Part shown: positions 34,768 to 44,182 of the stretch, piece after piece
Layout: each line of letters begins with the position of its first letter
Position numbering within the stretch: position 1 is the first letter of the stretch
From: Paragemmobacter amnigenus
GTDB lineage: Bacteria; Pseudomonadota; Alphaproteobacteria; Rhodobacterales; Rhodobacteraceae
Reading direction: 5' to 3'
Assembly: GCF_009908265.2 (NCBI RefSeq)
Contig: NZ_JAAATX020000016.1
Coordinates: 23,734 to 87,733 of the forward strand
Length of the DNA: 64,000 bases
Translations under genes and position numbers: made by a program
Notes under the pieces: model-generated
Told to the model about the DNA's origin: nothing
Seen by the model: only the letters and a program-made list of their open reading frames with translations
The model's database searches: none

Positions 34768-36414
34768 ATGATCCATACCGACAGAAGGGGCAAGCCCTTG
34801 CCCGCCCATCTGCAGCGCACCGCACGGACGGCGGGCGGGGATCCCGTCAGCCGCCGCGAATTCCTTGCCATCGCCACGGCCTTCGGGGCCACCACGGCGA
34901 CGGCCTATGCGATGCTGGGCCTGCCCGCCCCCGCCGTCGCACAGGAAACGCCGGTCAGCGGCGGCACCTTGCGCGTCGGCATGCAGGTGATGGAGTTGAA
35001 AGACCCCCGCACCGCCGACTGGTCGCAGATCGCCAATCTGGAACGCCAGTTCCTCGAACCGCTGGTCAAGTACACCTCGGACTTCACCTTCGAAGGCAAG
35101 CTTCTGGAAAGCTGGGAGGTGAATGCAGATGCCACGCAATACACGCTCCGCCTGCGCCCCGGCGTGTTATGGAACAATGGCGATGCCTTCACCGCGGATG
35201 ACGTGGTCTTCAACCTTATCCGCTGGTGCGACCGCGGGGCAGAGGGCAATTCGATGGCCTCGCGCTTTTCCGCGCTGATCGACGAGGCGACGGGCAAGGC
35301 GCGCGACGGGGCAATCGTCAAGGTCGATGATCTGACCGTTCAACTCAACCTTTCCGCGCCCGATATCGCCATCATCCCGAACATGGCCGATTACCCGGCC
35401 CTGATCGTGCATCGCAGCTATGAGGAGACGGGGTCGAACCTTGCCGCCAATCCCATCGGCACCGGCCCCTTCGAGCTGGAGTCACATTCCGTCGGGTCGG
35501 CCGCGCGTCTGGTGCGGCGCACGAATGGCGCGTGGTGGGGCGGCGAGGTCTATCTGGATGCCATCGAGTTCACCGATCTGGGCAACGATCCCACGGTCGA
35601 GCTGAACGCATGGGCGGCGGGTGACATCGACCTCAACCAGCAATCCAGCGAGAATTTCATCGACCAGCTTGACGCAATCGGCCTGACACGCAACGAGATC
35701 GCGACTGCAAATACCGTCGTGGCACGGATGAACGTCCAGCAGGCACCCTACACGGACAAGCGCGTGCGTCAGGCCATCCAGGCCGCCGTCGACAATGCTA
35801 TCGTGCTGGAACTCGGTATTTCCGGCCGTGGGTCGGTGGCCGAGAACCATCATGTGAGCCCGATCCATCCCGAATATGCCGAACTGCCGAAGCAGTCGCG
35901 CGATCCAGAGCGCGCCAAGGCCCTGCTGGCAGAGGCGGGAATGTCGGACTACGAATTCGACCTCATCTCCATCGATCAGGACTATCATCAGGCCAGTTGC
36001 GACGCCATCGCCGCGCAGGTGCGTGACGCAGGCATCAACATCAAGCGGACCGTCATCCCGGGTGCCACCTTCTGGAACGACTGGACGAAATACCCCTTCT
36101 CGATGACCAACTGGAACATGCGCCCCCTCGGCGTGCAGGTTCTGGCGCTTGCCTATCGCTCTGGCGAGGCATGGAATGAAAGCGCCTATTCCAACCCCGA
36201 CTTCGACGCCAAGCTGTCGCAGGCCCTTGCCACTGCCGATGTCGAGGCGCGCCGGGTCATCATGGCGGAGCTTCAGGCAATGCTTCAGGATGACGGCATC
36301 CTGATCCAGCCCTTCTGGCAGAATGTCTACTCGCACAATACGCCTCGCGTTAAGGGCTACCGTGTGCATCAGACTTTCGAGATGGATCTCGGCAAGGTCT
36401 GGCTGGAAGCCTGA
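34768..36414 (+). CDS. ABC transporter substrate-binding protein, oligopeptide/opine type, Tat-exported
   Basis: A 548-residue family 5 solute-binding protein (DppA/OppA class). The N-terminus carries the twin-arginine motif SRREFL (28-33), a hydrophobic stretch and the cleavage motif AVA-QE near residue 59, so it is probably folded before export to the periplasm. Family marks include GTLRVGMQVMELKDPRTADW, LAESWEV-like ESWEVNADATQYTLRLRPGV and NPIGTGPFELES. AAGGAGA 6 bp before the ATG gives strong translation. No permease or ATPase gene is nearby, so it must share a transporter encoded elsewhere. It ends at a strong terminator. Confidence 0.94.
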   Translation: MIHTDRRGKPLPAHLQRTARTAGGDPVSRREFLAIATAFGATTATAYAMLGLPAPAVAQETPVSGGTLRVGMQVMELKDPRTADWSQIANLERQFLEPLVKYTSDFTFEGKLLESWEVNADATQYTLRLRPGVLWNNGDAFTADDVVFNLIRWCDRGAEGNSMASRFSALIDEATGKARDGAIVKVDDLTVQLNLSAPDIAIIPNMADYPALIVHRSYEETGSNLAANPIGTGPFELESHSVGSAARLVRRTNGAWWGGEVYLDAIEFTDLGNDPTVELNAWAAGDIDLNQQSSENFIDQLDAIGLTRNEIATANTVVARMNVQQAPYTDKRVRQAIQAAVDNAIVLELGISGRGSVAENHHVSPIHPEYAELPKQSRDPERAKALLAEAGMSDYEFDLISIDQDYHQASCDAIAAQVRDAGINIKRTVIPGATFWNDWTKYPFSMTNWNMRPLGVQVLALAYRSGEAWNESAYSNPDFDAKLSQALATADVEARRVIMAELQAMLQDDGILIQPFWQNVYSHNTPRVKGYRVHQTFEMDLGKVWLEA

Positions 36415-36435
36415 ACCCGCACCGCCCGATGAAAG

Positions 36436-36462
36436 AAAAAGGGCCGGGAAACCGGCCCTTTT
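36436..36462. terminator. Bidirectional terminator between convergent catabolic operons
   Basis: The 7-bp stem GGGCCGG/CCGGCCC (36441-36447 and 36452-36458) around a GAAA tetraloop is flanked by A5 on the left and T4 on the right. It works for transcripts from either side and lies between the binding-protein stop and the dehydrogenase stop. Confidence 0.9.
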
Positions 36463-36484
36463 CCCTTGCGGCGGCTAGATCGGA

Positions 36485-38920
36485 TCACTGTCGCAGGCGC
36501 GACCCGTCTGGATCGAAGGCAGGACCGGCAAGCACGCTTGCCCGGTGCGGGCGACCAAGAACCATCACGGAAAGCTCGGCCCCCGGCGCGATGTCGGGGC
36601 GCAGATAGGCCAGCGCCAGCGACTGGCGCACGTGATGACCATAGGCCCCGGACGACACCTTTCCCGCAGGCCGTCCCTCGGGGTCGAAGATCGGCTCGTT
36701 CCCGGTGGCATCGGCGGTGGTGGCGTCGATGGCGATGGTCCGCAGCACCTCGCGCGGGGGGTGCCCCGCGATGGCGGCATAGGCCGCCTTGTTCAGGAAA
36801 TCCTTGTCCATGCGGATCAGCCCCGCCAGACCCGTTTCCTGCGGCCAGTATTCGGGCGAATAATCCCGCCCCCAGCTGCCATAGCCCTTTTCCACCCGCA
36901 GGCTCATCAGCGCGCGGCTGCCCACGGGGCCGGCGCCAAGGGGCGCACCCGCCGCGAGCAGGGCATCGTAAAGCGCGGCCTGATCCTGTTCGGCGCAATG
37001 GAGTTCCCATCCCAGATCGCCGGTGAAGGACAGCCGCAGCGCGATGCAGTCGATCCCCGCCACGCGGATGCGGGCCGCGCGGGCAAAGGGGAAAGTGGCA
37101 CTGGACAGGTCGGTATCGGTCAGGGGTTGCAGCAGGTCGCGCGCCAGCGGCCCTGCCACGTTGAAGCCTGCCATCGCCTCGGTCACGCTGTGCCACTGCG
37201 TCCCTGCGGGCAAGGGCACGGCATCGAAGAAGCGGCGGTGATAGCGTTCGGCCATGCCGGAGCCCACCATGAAGAAGTCGCCCTCTCCCAGACAGGTGAC
37301 GGTGAAGTCGCCCGCGATCCCGCCGCGCCTGCCGATCAGGGGGGCAAGGCAACTGCGCCCCGGCAGCGACGGGATGCGGTTGGCCAGCAGCGCGTCAAGC
37401 CAGTCGCGCGCGCCGGGGCCGGTGATGCGGTAGCGCGCGAAATTCGAGATGTCGATGATCCCTGCACGGTCGCGCAGCATCCGCGCCTCGCGCCCCACGG
37501 GCGCCCACCAGTTCTGCCGCTCGAACCCCGCCGTCTCTTCCTGCGGCTCGCCTTCGGCGGCGAACCACAGGGGATGTTCCCAACCGTAGTTCAGCCCGAA
37601 CACCGCCCCCATGTCCTTTTGACGGCCGTAGACGGGGCGCGTGCGGACGGGACGGCCCGCCGCGCGTTCCTCGTTCGGGAAGTGGATCTTGAAGCGGTTT
37701 GCATATTGGTCGCGCACCCGCGCCTTGGTGAATTCCCGCCCCGCCCATGCGCCAAAGCGGGCAAGGTCCCAGCCGAACATGTCCATCTTCGGCTCGCCCT
37801 CGACGATCCATTCGGCGGCCAGCAGCCCCAGCCCGCCGGATTGCGAGAAGCCGGGGATGATCCCGTTGCAGCAGAAATAGTTCCGCAGTTCCGGCACGGG
37901 GCCGAACAGAGCCGAGGAATCGGGCGACCAGATCATCGGGCCGTTGATGACGCGTTTGATCCCCGCCGTGCCGACGACCGGCACGCGGGCGATGGCGCGC
38001 AGCATGTTGGGTTCGATCCGGTCCAGATCATCGGCAAAGAGTTCGTGGCCGAACCCCGCGGGCGTGCCCTCCTCGGCCCAGAAGCGCATGTCGCGCTCGT
38101 AGGCGCCGACCAGCAGCCCCTTGCCCTCCTGCCGCAGGTAATATTCCCCGTCCCGATCCGCCACCGACGGAAGGCGGCGGTCCAGCGCGGCGATCTCGGC
38201 GATGGTTTCGGTGACGAAATACTGGTGCTCCGTCGGCATCAGGGGCAGTTCGATCCCCGCCATGCGCGCCACTTCCCGCGCCCACAGACCCGCGGCATTG
38301 ACCACCCATTGCGTGTGGATGTCGCCCGAGGGTGTCTCGACGATCCACGACCCGTCAGGTTGCGCCCGCGTCGCCGTCACGGGGCAGTTGCGGTGGATCT
38401 GCGCCCCCCGCGCCCGTGCCCCCGCCGCATAGGCCATGGTCACGCCCGACGGGTCCACGTTGCCGCCCTGCGGTTCGAACATGATGCAGCGGATGCCGTC
38501 GAAATCCACCAGCGGGTGCAGACGCTCTGCCTCGTCCCGCGTCACCTCGTGGAAATCCATCCCGTAATAGCGGGCCTTGGCTGCCTGAAGCCGCAACTGG
38601 TGTTCGCGCGCCCCGGTCTGGGCGAGGTAGAGGCTGCCGGGCTGGAAGATGCCGCAGCCCTGCCCCGTCTCGGCCTCCAGCTCCTTGTAAAGGCCCATGG
38701 TGTAGTGCTGCAGGCGGCTGATATTGGTGCTGTCATGCAGCCCGTGGATGTTCGCCGCCGCGTGCCATGTCGAACCGGAGGTCAGCTCGGACCGTTCCAG
38801 CAGGACGACATCGGTCCAGCCCAGTTTGGTCAGGTGGTAAAGGATCGAACAGCCGACCAGCCCACCCCCGATGACCACCACCTGCGCGTGGGATTTCAGC
38901 TTCGTCTCAGGGCTCGTCAT
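36485..38920 (-). CDS. Dimethylglycine/sarcosine dehydrogenase family, FAD + GcvT domains
   Basis: An 811-residue two-part enzyme. The N-terminal DAO domain (1-380) has VVVIGGGLVGCSIL for FAD and SELTSGSTWHAAAN, whose His53 matches the residue that covalently binds FAD in DMGDH. The C-terminal GcvT aminomethyltransferase half (about 440-810) passes the freed one-carbon unit to tetrahydrofolate. Relatives demethylate dimethylglycine, sarcosine or related N-methyl amino acids. The gene follows an MttB-type methyltransferase gene with a 14-bp overlap, so both likely act on the same methylated amine. The exact substrate is open. Confidence 0.94.
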   Translation of the reverse strand: MTSPETKLKSHAQVVVIGGGLVGCSILYHLTKLGWTDVVLLERSELTSGSTWHAAANIHGLHDSTNISRLQHYTMGLYKELEAETGQGCGIFQPGSLYLAQTGAREHQLRLQAAKARYYGMDFHEVTRDEAERLHPLVDFDGIRCIMFEPQGGNVDPSGVTMAYAAGARARGAQIHRNCPVTATRAQPDGSWIVETPSGDIHTQWVVNAAGLWAREVARMAGIELPLMPTEHQYFVTETIAEIAALDRRLPSVADRDGEYYLRQEGKGLLVGAYERDMRFWAEEGTPAGFGHELFADDLDRIEPNMLRAIARVPVVGTAGIKRVINGPMIWSPDSSALFGPVPELRNYFCCNGIIPGFSQSGGLGLLAAEWIVEGEPKMDMFGWDLARFGAWAGREFTKARVRDQYANRFKIHFPNEERAAGRPVRTRPVYGRQKDMGAVFGLNYGWEHPLWFAAEGEPQEETAGFERQNWWAPVGREARMLRDRAGIIDISNFARYRITGPGARDWLDALLANRIPSLPGRSCLAPLIGRRGGIAGDFTVTCLGEGDFFMVGSGMAERYHRRFFDAVPLPAGTQWHSVTEAMAGFNVAGPLARDLLQPLTDTDLSSATFPFARAARIRVAGIDCIALRLSFTGDLGWELHCAEQDQAALYDALLAAGAPLGAGPVGSRALMSLRVEKGYGSWGRDYSPEYWPQETGLAGLIRMDKDFLNKAAYAAIAGHPPREVLRTIAIDATTADATGNEPIFDPEGRPAGKVSSGAYGHHVRQSLALAYLRPDIAPGAELSVMVLGRPHRASVLAGPAFDPDGSRLRQ

Positions 38921-40427
38921 GTCCGATCTCTTCCCGCCGTCTGGCGACATAGGCTTCCAGTTCTTCGCGCCGCGATGCGTCCATCGCCGGTTCTTCGTAT
39001 TCGGCCAGCGCCTGCTGCCACAGGTCGGTCGCACGTTGTGCGGCATCCTTGGCACCTGCAATGGCCCAGTTCTCGTAACTGCGCCAATCTGACAGCATAG
39101 GGGCATAGAAGGCCCGTTCATAGCGCGCCATGGTATGGGCCGCGCCGAAGAAATGCCCCCCCGCAGGCACGTCGCGGATGGCGTCGAACCCGAGCTCGTC
39201 GGCGTCCCATTTCACGGGGCGCAGGAATTCCACCATGTTCTGCAAGATCTCGACGTCGAGGATCAGCTTCTCATAGCTGGCGGTCAGCCCGCCCTCGAGC
39301 CAACCCGCCGCATGATAGATCAGGTTGGCCCCGCCCATCACCGCCCCCCAAGTGGCCATGGCCGTTTCATAGGCGGCCTGCAGATCGACGGCATTCGACG
39401 CATTGGCATTCGACGTCCGGTAGGGCAGGCCATAGCGCCGCGCCAACTGCCCCGCGATCACGTTTGCCTTTGCATTCTCGGGCGTGCCGAAGGCGGGCGC
39501 ACCGGACCGCATGTCCACGTTCGAAGTGAAGGCCCCGTACATCACCGGCGTGCCCGGGCGGACGAGCTGGGTCAGGACCACACCGAACAGCGCCTCGGCA
39601 TTCTGCTGGGCCATAGCGGCAGGCAAGCTGACCGGCGTCATAGCGCCCATCAGGGTAAAGGGAGTGATCGTCACGGGCTGGCCATGTTCGGCCATGGCGA
39701 TCAGCCCGTCGCCCATTGCATCATCCAGCAACCGGGGCGAATTGACGCTGATGATCGTGGTGACTCCCGGCTCCCGCGCCATCTCTTCCAGCGTCACGCC
39801 ACGGGCGATGGCCATCATGCGGATGCCGTCCATGGCCCGCCCGCGCCCGATGGCTGTGCAATGGAAGGACAGCTCCGACAGGGTGAGATTGGCAAAATAC
39901 GTATCCAGGTGGCGGTTGTTGGCAGGCAGTTCCTGCGGGGCCATCACCTGATTGCCTATCATGTGGATGACGTTGAAATGCTGCGCCAGCCGGATGAAGT
40001 TCCGGTAATCCTCAAGGTTGCCTGACCTGCGTCCCTTGATGCGGTCATCCACATTGGGCGGCCCCGCGACGAGTCCGAAGACCAGATCGCGGCCACCGAA
40101 ATGGACCCGCCGCGCGGGATTGCGCGGGGTAAGCGTGAAGTGGCGCGGTACGGTGGACAGCGCCTGCGCGACGATGGTTTCATCCAGCCGCACAAGACCT
40201 TCGTCATCGACGCGTGCACCGGCCTTACGCATCAGGTCGCGAACGTTTTCGCCCATGACCTTGATGCCCAGTTCCTTCAGGATCCGGATCGAGATGTCGT
40301 GCAGGTCCTCCATCTGTTCGGGCGTCAGCATCTCGAGCGGCGCATAGGGGTTCGACACCCGCTCCCACGGCAGTTGCGTGATGACCGCACCCGCCGCACC
40401 CCTCCGTCCGCGCCTTGCCTCCCGCAT
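38907..40427 (-). CDS. MttB-type (trimethylamine methyltransferase family) protein, non-pyrrolysine
   Basis: A 506-residue member of the MttB superfamily: LEMLTPEQMEDLHDISIRIL near the start, LVAGPPNVDDRIKGRRSGN, and the C-terminal PAGGHFFGAAHTMARYERAF signature. Archaeal MttB uses an in-frame amber codon as pyrrolysine. This frame has none, so it falls with non-Pyl homologues such as the glycine-betaine methyltransferase MtgB, which methylate a corrinoid protein. No corrinoid protein is encoded nearby. AAGGGGAG precedes the ATG at 40427. It is divergent from a LysR regulator and overlaps the DMGDH-type gene. Confidence 0.92.
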   Translation of the reverse strand: MREARRGRRGAAGAVITQLPWERVSNPYAPLEMLTPEQMEDLHDISIRILKELGIKVMGENVRDLMRKAGARVDDEGLVRLDETIVAQALSTVPRHFTLTPRNPARRVHFGGRDLVFGLVAGPPNVDDRIKGRRSGNLEDYRNFIRLAQHFNVIHMIGNQVMAPQELPANNRHLDTYFANLTLSELSFHCTAIGRGRAMDGIRMMAIARGVTLEEMAREPGVTTIISVNSPRLLDDAMGDGLIAMAEHGQPVTITPFTLMGAMTPVSLPAAMAQQNAEALFGVVLTQLVRPGTPVMYGAFTSNVDMRSGAPAFGTPENAKANVIAGQLARRYGLPYRTSNANASNAVDLQAAYETAMATWGAVMGGANLIYHAAGWLEGGLTASYEKLILDVEILQNMVEFLRPVKWDADELGFDAIRDVPAGGHFFGAAHTMARYERAFYAPMLSDWRSYENWAIAGAKDAAQRATDLWQQALAEYEEPAMDASRREELEAYVARRREEIGHDEP

Positions 40428-40536
40428 CGCACTCCCCTTGCCCTTGCGGCAGGCCACGCCGCCATCGCACCCTCCGGCGCAGTCCCGACGAGATTAGTCA
40501 TCCGGCGGGCGGGGTTCACGAAAGCGAAACGGGGGA

Positions 40537-40555
40537 CTGAACCGAAAAGATTCAG
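40537..40555. promoter_or_regulatory. LysR-type binding site candidate CTGAA-N9-TTCAG
   Basis: A perfect 5-bp inverted repeat, 19 bp overall, contains the T-N11-A core of LysR sites (T at 40538, A at 40550). It lies 63 bp before the LysR start and 110 bp from the mttB-type start, the usual place for a divergent LysR regulator to control both genes. Confidence 0.5.
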
Positions 40556-40617
40556 GGGCGTGCCATATGGCCCGCGCGCATCGGCTTGGCTAGCATGGTC
40601 AAGGGGGGGAACGTGCC

Positions 40618-41484
40618 ATGAAGACCTTGCCACCGCTGAACTTCATCCGCTCTTTCGAAGCCGCGGCGCGACACCTCAGCTTTACCAAGGCCGCAGACGA
40701 GCTTGGGCTGACGCAGGCGGCGGTGTCGGGCCATATCCGCGCGCTGGAAACCTATATCGGGCGGCCGCTGTTCTATCGTGCGCCCCGTAGCCTGACCCTG
40801 ACAGAAGTCGCGGCCTCGTACCTGCCGACCCTGCGGCAGGCGCTGACCCAGATCGAGATCGCCACGGGACAGATCCTGACCGTGGCGCACCGGCAGGAGG
40901 TGACGCTTGCCTGTCCCGCCTCTCTCGCGACGAACTGGCTGCCACAGCGCCTGCGGCGTTTTTCAAAGCAGTTTCCCGAGGTCAACGTGACCGTCCACGC
41001 GACCATCTGGTCCGAGACCACGGACCAGATCGCCGATCTGCGGATCACGCCCCGCCATGACAGCCAGCCCCTTCTGGGATACAGGCTTGGCGAGGAGCGA
41101 CTGGTCGTGGTCTGCGCGCCGGAACTGGTGACAGGAGAGGCCGCCATACGGTCGCCGCGCGACATCCGCCAGCACGGGCTGATCCACGTTCTGGGCCGAC
41201 AGGAGCATTGGGAGGCCTTTGCCCGTCATCACGGCCTGTCGGACCTGCCTCTCAGCCAAGGATTGCGGACCGACAGTTCGAATGTCGCGCTGGAGATGGC
41301 CGTGGCCGGACTGGGATGCGCGATCACGCTGGAATCGTTGGCGGATATCCACCTGCAGCGCCGTACGCTGGTAGCCCCCTTTGCCGAACGCCTGCCCAGC
41401 GGGTGGGGCTATGACCTGCATGTGGGCGACTTGAACCCCAGCCGCGCGTCGGAAAGGTTGATGCAGTTCCTCATCGCCGCGTGA
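40618..41484 (+). CDS. LysR family transcriptional regulator (GcvA-like)
   Basis: A 288-residue LysR protein. The winged HTH spans residues 5-65: LNFIRSFEAAARHLSFTKAA, LGLTQAAVSGHIRALE, GRPLFYRAPRSLTLTE. The effector domain (90-288) has the usual two-lobe pattern with SNVALEMAVAGLGCAITLES. The opening LPPLNFIRSFEAAARHLSFT is that of the GcvA subgroup, which often governs amino-acid and one-carbon genes. It diverges from the MttB/DMGDH pair with a site candidate between, so it likely controls them. Confidence 0.94.
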   Translation: MKTLPPLNFIRSFEAAARHLSFTKAADELGLTQAAVSGHIRALETYIGRPLFYRAPRSLTLTEVAASYLPTLRQALTQIEIATGQILTVAHRQEVTLACPASLATNWLPQRLRRFSKQFPEVNVTVHATIWSETTDQIADLRITPRHDSQPLLGYRLGEERLVVVCAPELVTGEAAIRSPRDIRQHGLIHVLGRQEHWEAFARHHGLSDLPLSQGLRTDSSNVALEMAVAGLGCAITLESLADIHLQRRTLVAPFAERLPSGWGYDLHVGDLNPSRASERLMQFLIAA

Positions 41485-41596
41485 TCCGGACCTTCAGCAT
41501 TCAACAAAGGATAGGATACCCTCTAAAGACAATTTCTTTCCATCCGGTGGCACCGGTATAGCTGGATGGACGTGTTCCAAGTGAAATGTTGCCCCG

Positions 41597-44143
41597 ATGC
41601 ACTCTCTGTTACTGGTCGAGGATGACCGCCCGCAGGACGCAACCGTCCTGTTCGCCCAGATCGAACGACCCCGCCGCGCCTATTTCACAGCGAATGTCAC
41701 CCGCAGGCCGGTGCTGTGGTCTGCAGGCTTCTTTGCGATCATGATGGCGCTTGCGGTGCTGCTTGCGGTGCCGCAATTCGGCGGGGACATGCCGGATGCG
41801 ACCCTGGACCTGCTGCCAGCTGTTGCTGTGATGACGCTGCTGATCGGGGTTCCCGCCTTTCCTTTGCGGATGGTCGCGGTGCCGGTTGCCGCCTATCTGG
41901 CGACGTTCACGGCCTATTTCCTGCTGAAACTCTGGGCCGATCCCGGCTATCTGCCGCCGGGCGTGGCGGCAGGGGAAGCCTTCTGGCTGGCCCTCGTGGC
42001 AAACGGGGCGCCGGGACTGCTGGCGGGACTGGCGGCGCAGGGGGTTCTCTTGTGGCTGGGGCCGGACCATCCGCAGGCGCAGACGCTGCTGTCGGGGATG
42101 GTGGCGCTGGCATACGGGGTGCTGTCGCTGCCGGTGGTGTGGTGGGTTGCGACCACCTGTTACGATCCGGCTTGGGATTCGGCCGATTTCGGCAAGCTGG
42201 AACTCTGGCAGGCGGGGGCGATCGGCGCCTTCAGATCGGGACTATCGGCGGGGGTGATCCTGCTGTTCCTGCTGGATGTGCCGACGCGCAAGCATGTGAA
42301 GGTGGCGCTGGCGACGACGCCCGTCTTTGTCGCGGCGGGCGTGCTGGCCAATATGGGCATCGCGCTTTATCCCCCCGTCGACGTGATGGTGCTCTGCCTT
42401 GTCGTGGCGCTGTTCACGGTATCCTTCGCGGCGATCCTTGCCTGCATCATGGGGCTTTTGTCCTATGTCACCCTGACCGGCGCGATCGTGGTGATGGAGC
42501 CTTTGGCCACGACGGATGCCGTGCGGCTGGAGGTGCTGTCGCTCGTGCTGATCGCGATCACCTATGTCCTGTTGCTGGTGCGCCATCAGAACCATCTGGA
42601 CGCAAAGCGCAACAGCGCCACCCTTGACCGGATGCAGCGGGTCAACCGCTTTGCCAATATCGGTTATTTCGTCTTTGACACGGCCAAGATGGCGCTGCGC
42701 GTCGATCCTGTGGCGGCGGAATACCTGCAACTGGGCCGGATGGCGCTGTTTCGCGACGTGCTGCAACGGATCGCAGAGGAGGACCGCCCGCGCTTGGTGG
42801 CGGCGATGCGCGACCGGCGCAATCCGGGCGGGGCAGTCACAAGCTTTACCCTCATGCCGCCACCCGATGCGACAGAGGGGACCGCGGCCAAGCCGCGCTA
42901 TATCGCGCTCTACTACTGGAACGAGCGGCTCTGGGACCATCGCCGCGTGTCCTATGGCGCCATCGTCGATCTGACGGACGAGCACGAGAACGCCGCCGCC
43001 CTCGGCAAGGCGCTGGCCGATCTGTCCGAACAGCAGGACCGCCAGACGCAGCTTTTCTCGATCGTGTCGCATGAGTTGCGGACCCCCGCCTCGGTCATCT
43101 CGATGCTGCTGGAAGAGATGGAGAACGGCGCGCCTTGGGAGGAGAGCGGCCCGCGTCTGCGCGCGGTGAGCGACCAGTTGCTGTCAGTGCTGGCGGACAT
43201 GCGCCAGACCGTGCGGCCCGAGCAGAACCTGCCCGTGCGGATGGAGCCGTTGCAGCCGCAGGAATTGGCCACGACCGTGCGGAACACCTTTGTGCTGATG
43301 GCCGCCGAGAAGCGGATCGAGATCGATCTGGAGCTTGCCCCGCAGGCCTGGGCGACGCGGGTGACGGATCGGGTCCGGCTGATGCAGGCGCTGTCGAATC
43401 TGGTGAAGAACGCGATCCTGCACGCCCAGTGCCGCCGCATCACCATCGGCTATGCCGAAGAAGGCGGGAACGGGGCGATCACGGGTATCTGGACGGTCAC
43501 GGATGACGGGCGCGGTATTCCCGAAGAGGTGACGTCCACCCTGTTCGATGCCTTCCGTCGCGGCACCTCGCGGTCGACCGCGCGGGCGGACGGATCAGGG
43601 CTCGGGCTGTTCGTCACCAAATCCTCGGTCGAGTTGCTGGGCGGGACGGTGACCTATCGGGCGGGCAAGGACGGGGGATCGGTCTTCACGCTGGGCCTGC
43701 CGATGCCAGAACCCGCGGCGGACGATCCCGCCCCCGCCGAAGGCAAGACCCGGACCGAGGCCGACGGCCCCGCCTATCGGGACCGCAGCGTGCTGGTTGC
43801 CGAAGATAGCGAGATGATCGGCGAACTGATGGTGGCGCGGCTGAAACGGCTGTTCGGCACCGTGCACTGGGCCAGAAACGGGGTGGAGGCGCTGGAAATC
43901 CACGCGCGCGAGAAGGTCGATCTGGTGCTGAGCGACCTGTTCATGCCCGAGATGGGCGGGGACGACCTGACCGCCGCCCTGCGCGCGCGGGGTGCGACCA
44001 TCCCGATCATCGGCATGACCGCCGCAGCCATCGGCGATGACCGCCAGCGGTTCGATGCGGCAGGAACGGACCGCGTGCTGACCAAGCCCGTCTCGACCGC
44101 CCAGCTTCTGGAAGTGCTGGACGGGTTGGGCCCCGACTGGTGA
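41597..44143 (+). CDS. Hybrid sensor histidine kinase/response regulator
   Basis: An 848-residue membrane kinase. About eight hydrophobic segments between 40 and 328 form a MASE-like sensor. A PAS-like linker (345-460) follows, then HisKA with His492 in SIVSHELRTPAS, and an ATPase domain (NLVKNAILHA, DDGRGIP, GSGLGLFV). The C-terminal receiver starts at SVLVAEDSEM, with phospho-acceptor Asp780 in LVLSDLFMP and Lys in LTKPVS. The opening MHSLLLVEDD only resembles a receiver start and has no domain behind it. The output partner and the signal are unknown. No cognate regulator is adjacent. Confidence 0.92.
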   Translation: MHSLLLVEDDRPQDATVLFAQIERPRRAYFTANVTRRPVLWSAGFFAIMMALAVLLAVPQFGGDMPDATLDLLPAVAVMTLLIGVPAFPLRMVAVPVAAYLATFTAYFLLKLWADPGYLPPGVAAGEAFWLALVANGAPGLLAGLAAQGVLLWLGPDHPQAQTLLSGMVALAYGVLSLPVVWWVATTCYDPAWDSADFGKLELWQAGAIGAFRSGLSAGVILLFLLDVPTRKHVKVALATTPVFVAAGVLANMGIALYPPVDVMVLCLVVALFTVSFAAILACIMGLLSYVTLTGAIVVMEPLATTDAVRLEVLSLVLIAITYVLLLVRHQNHLDAKRNSATLDRMQRVNRFANIGYFVFDTAKMALRVDPVAAEYLQLGRMALFRDVLQRIAEEDRPRLVAAMRDRRNPGGAVTSFTLMPPPDATEGTAAKPRYIALYYWNERLWDHRRVSYGAIVDLTDEHENAAALGKALADLSEQQDRQTQLFSIVSHELRTPASVISMLLEEMENGAPWEESGPRLRAVSDQLLSVLADMRQTVRPEQNLPVRMEPLQPQELATTVRNTFVLMAAEKRIEIDLELAPQAWATRVTDRVRLMQALSNLVKNAILHAQCRRITIGYAEEGGNGAITGIWTVTDDGRGIPEEVTSTLFDAFRRGTSRSTARADGSGLGLFVTKSSVELLGGTVTYRAGKDGGSVFTLGLPMPEPAADDPAPAEGKTRTEADGPAYRDRSVLVAEDSEMIGELMVARLKRLFGTVHWARNGVEALEIHAREKVDLVLSDLFMPEMGGDDLTAALRARGATIPIIGMTAAAIGDDRQRFDAAGTDRVLTKPVSTAQLLEVLDGLGPDW

Positions 44144-44182
44144 GGTCGCGGCGCGGGGATGCCTGCGCCGCGCCGCGCCGCC

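Noticed and set aside
36545..39100. An 851-codon plus-strand frame opposite the DMGDH-type gene
   Set aside because: Another antisense shadow; the minus strand has complete FAD and GcvT motifs.
38907..40427. A pyrrolysine-type MttB with an in-frame amber codon
   Set aside because: The frame has no internal TAG, so no pyrrolysine needs to be invoked.
41597..41680. An N-terminal receiver domain in the hybrid kinase, suggested by LLLVEDD
   Set aside because: Membrane helices begin at residue 40, leaving no room for a receiver fold.
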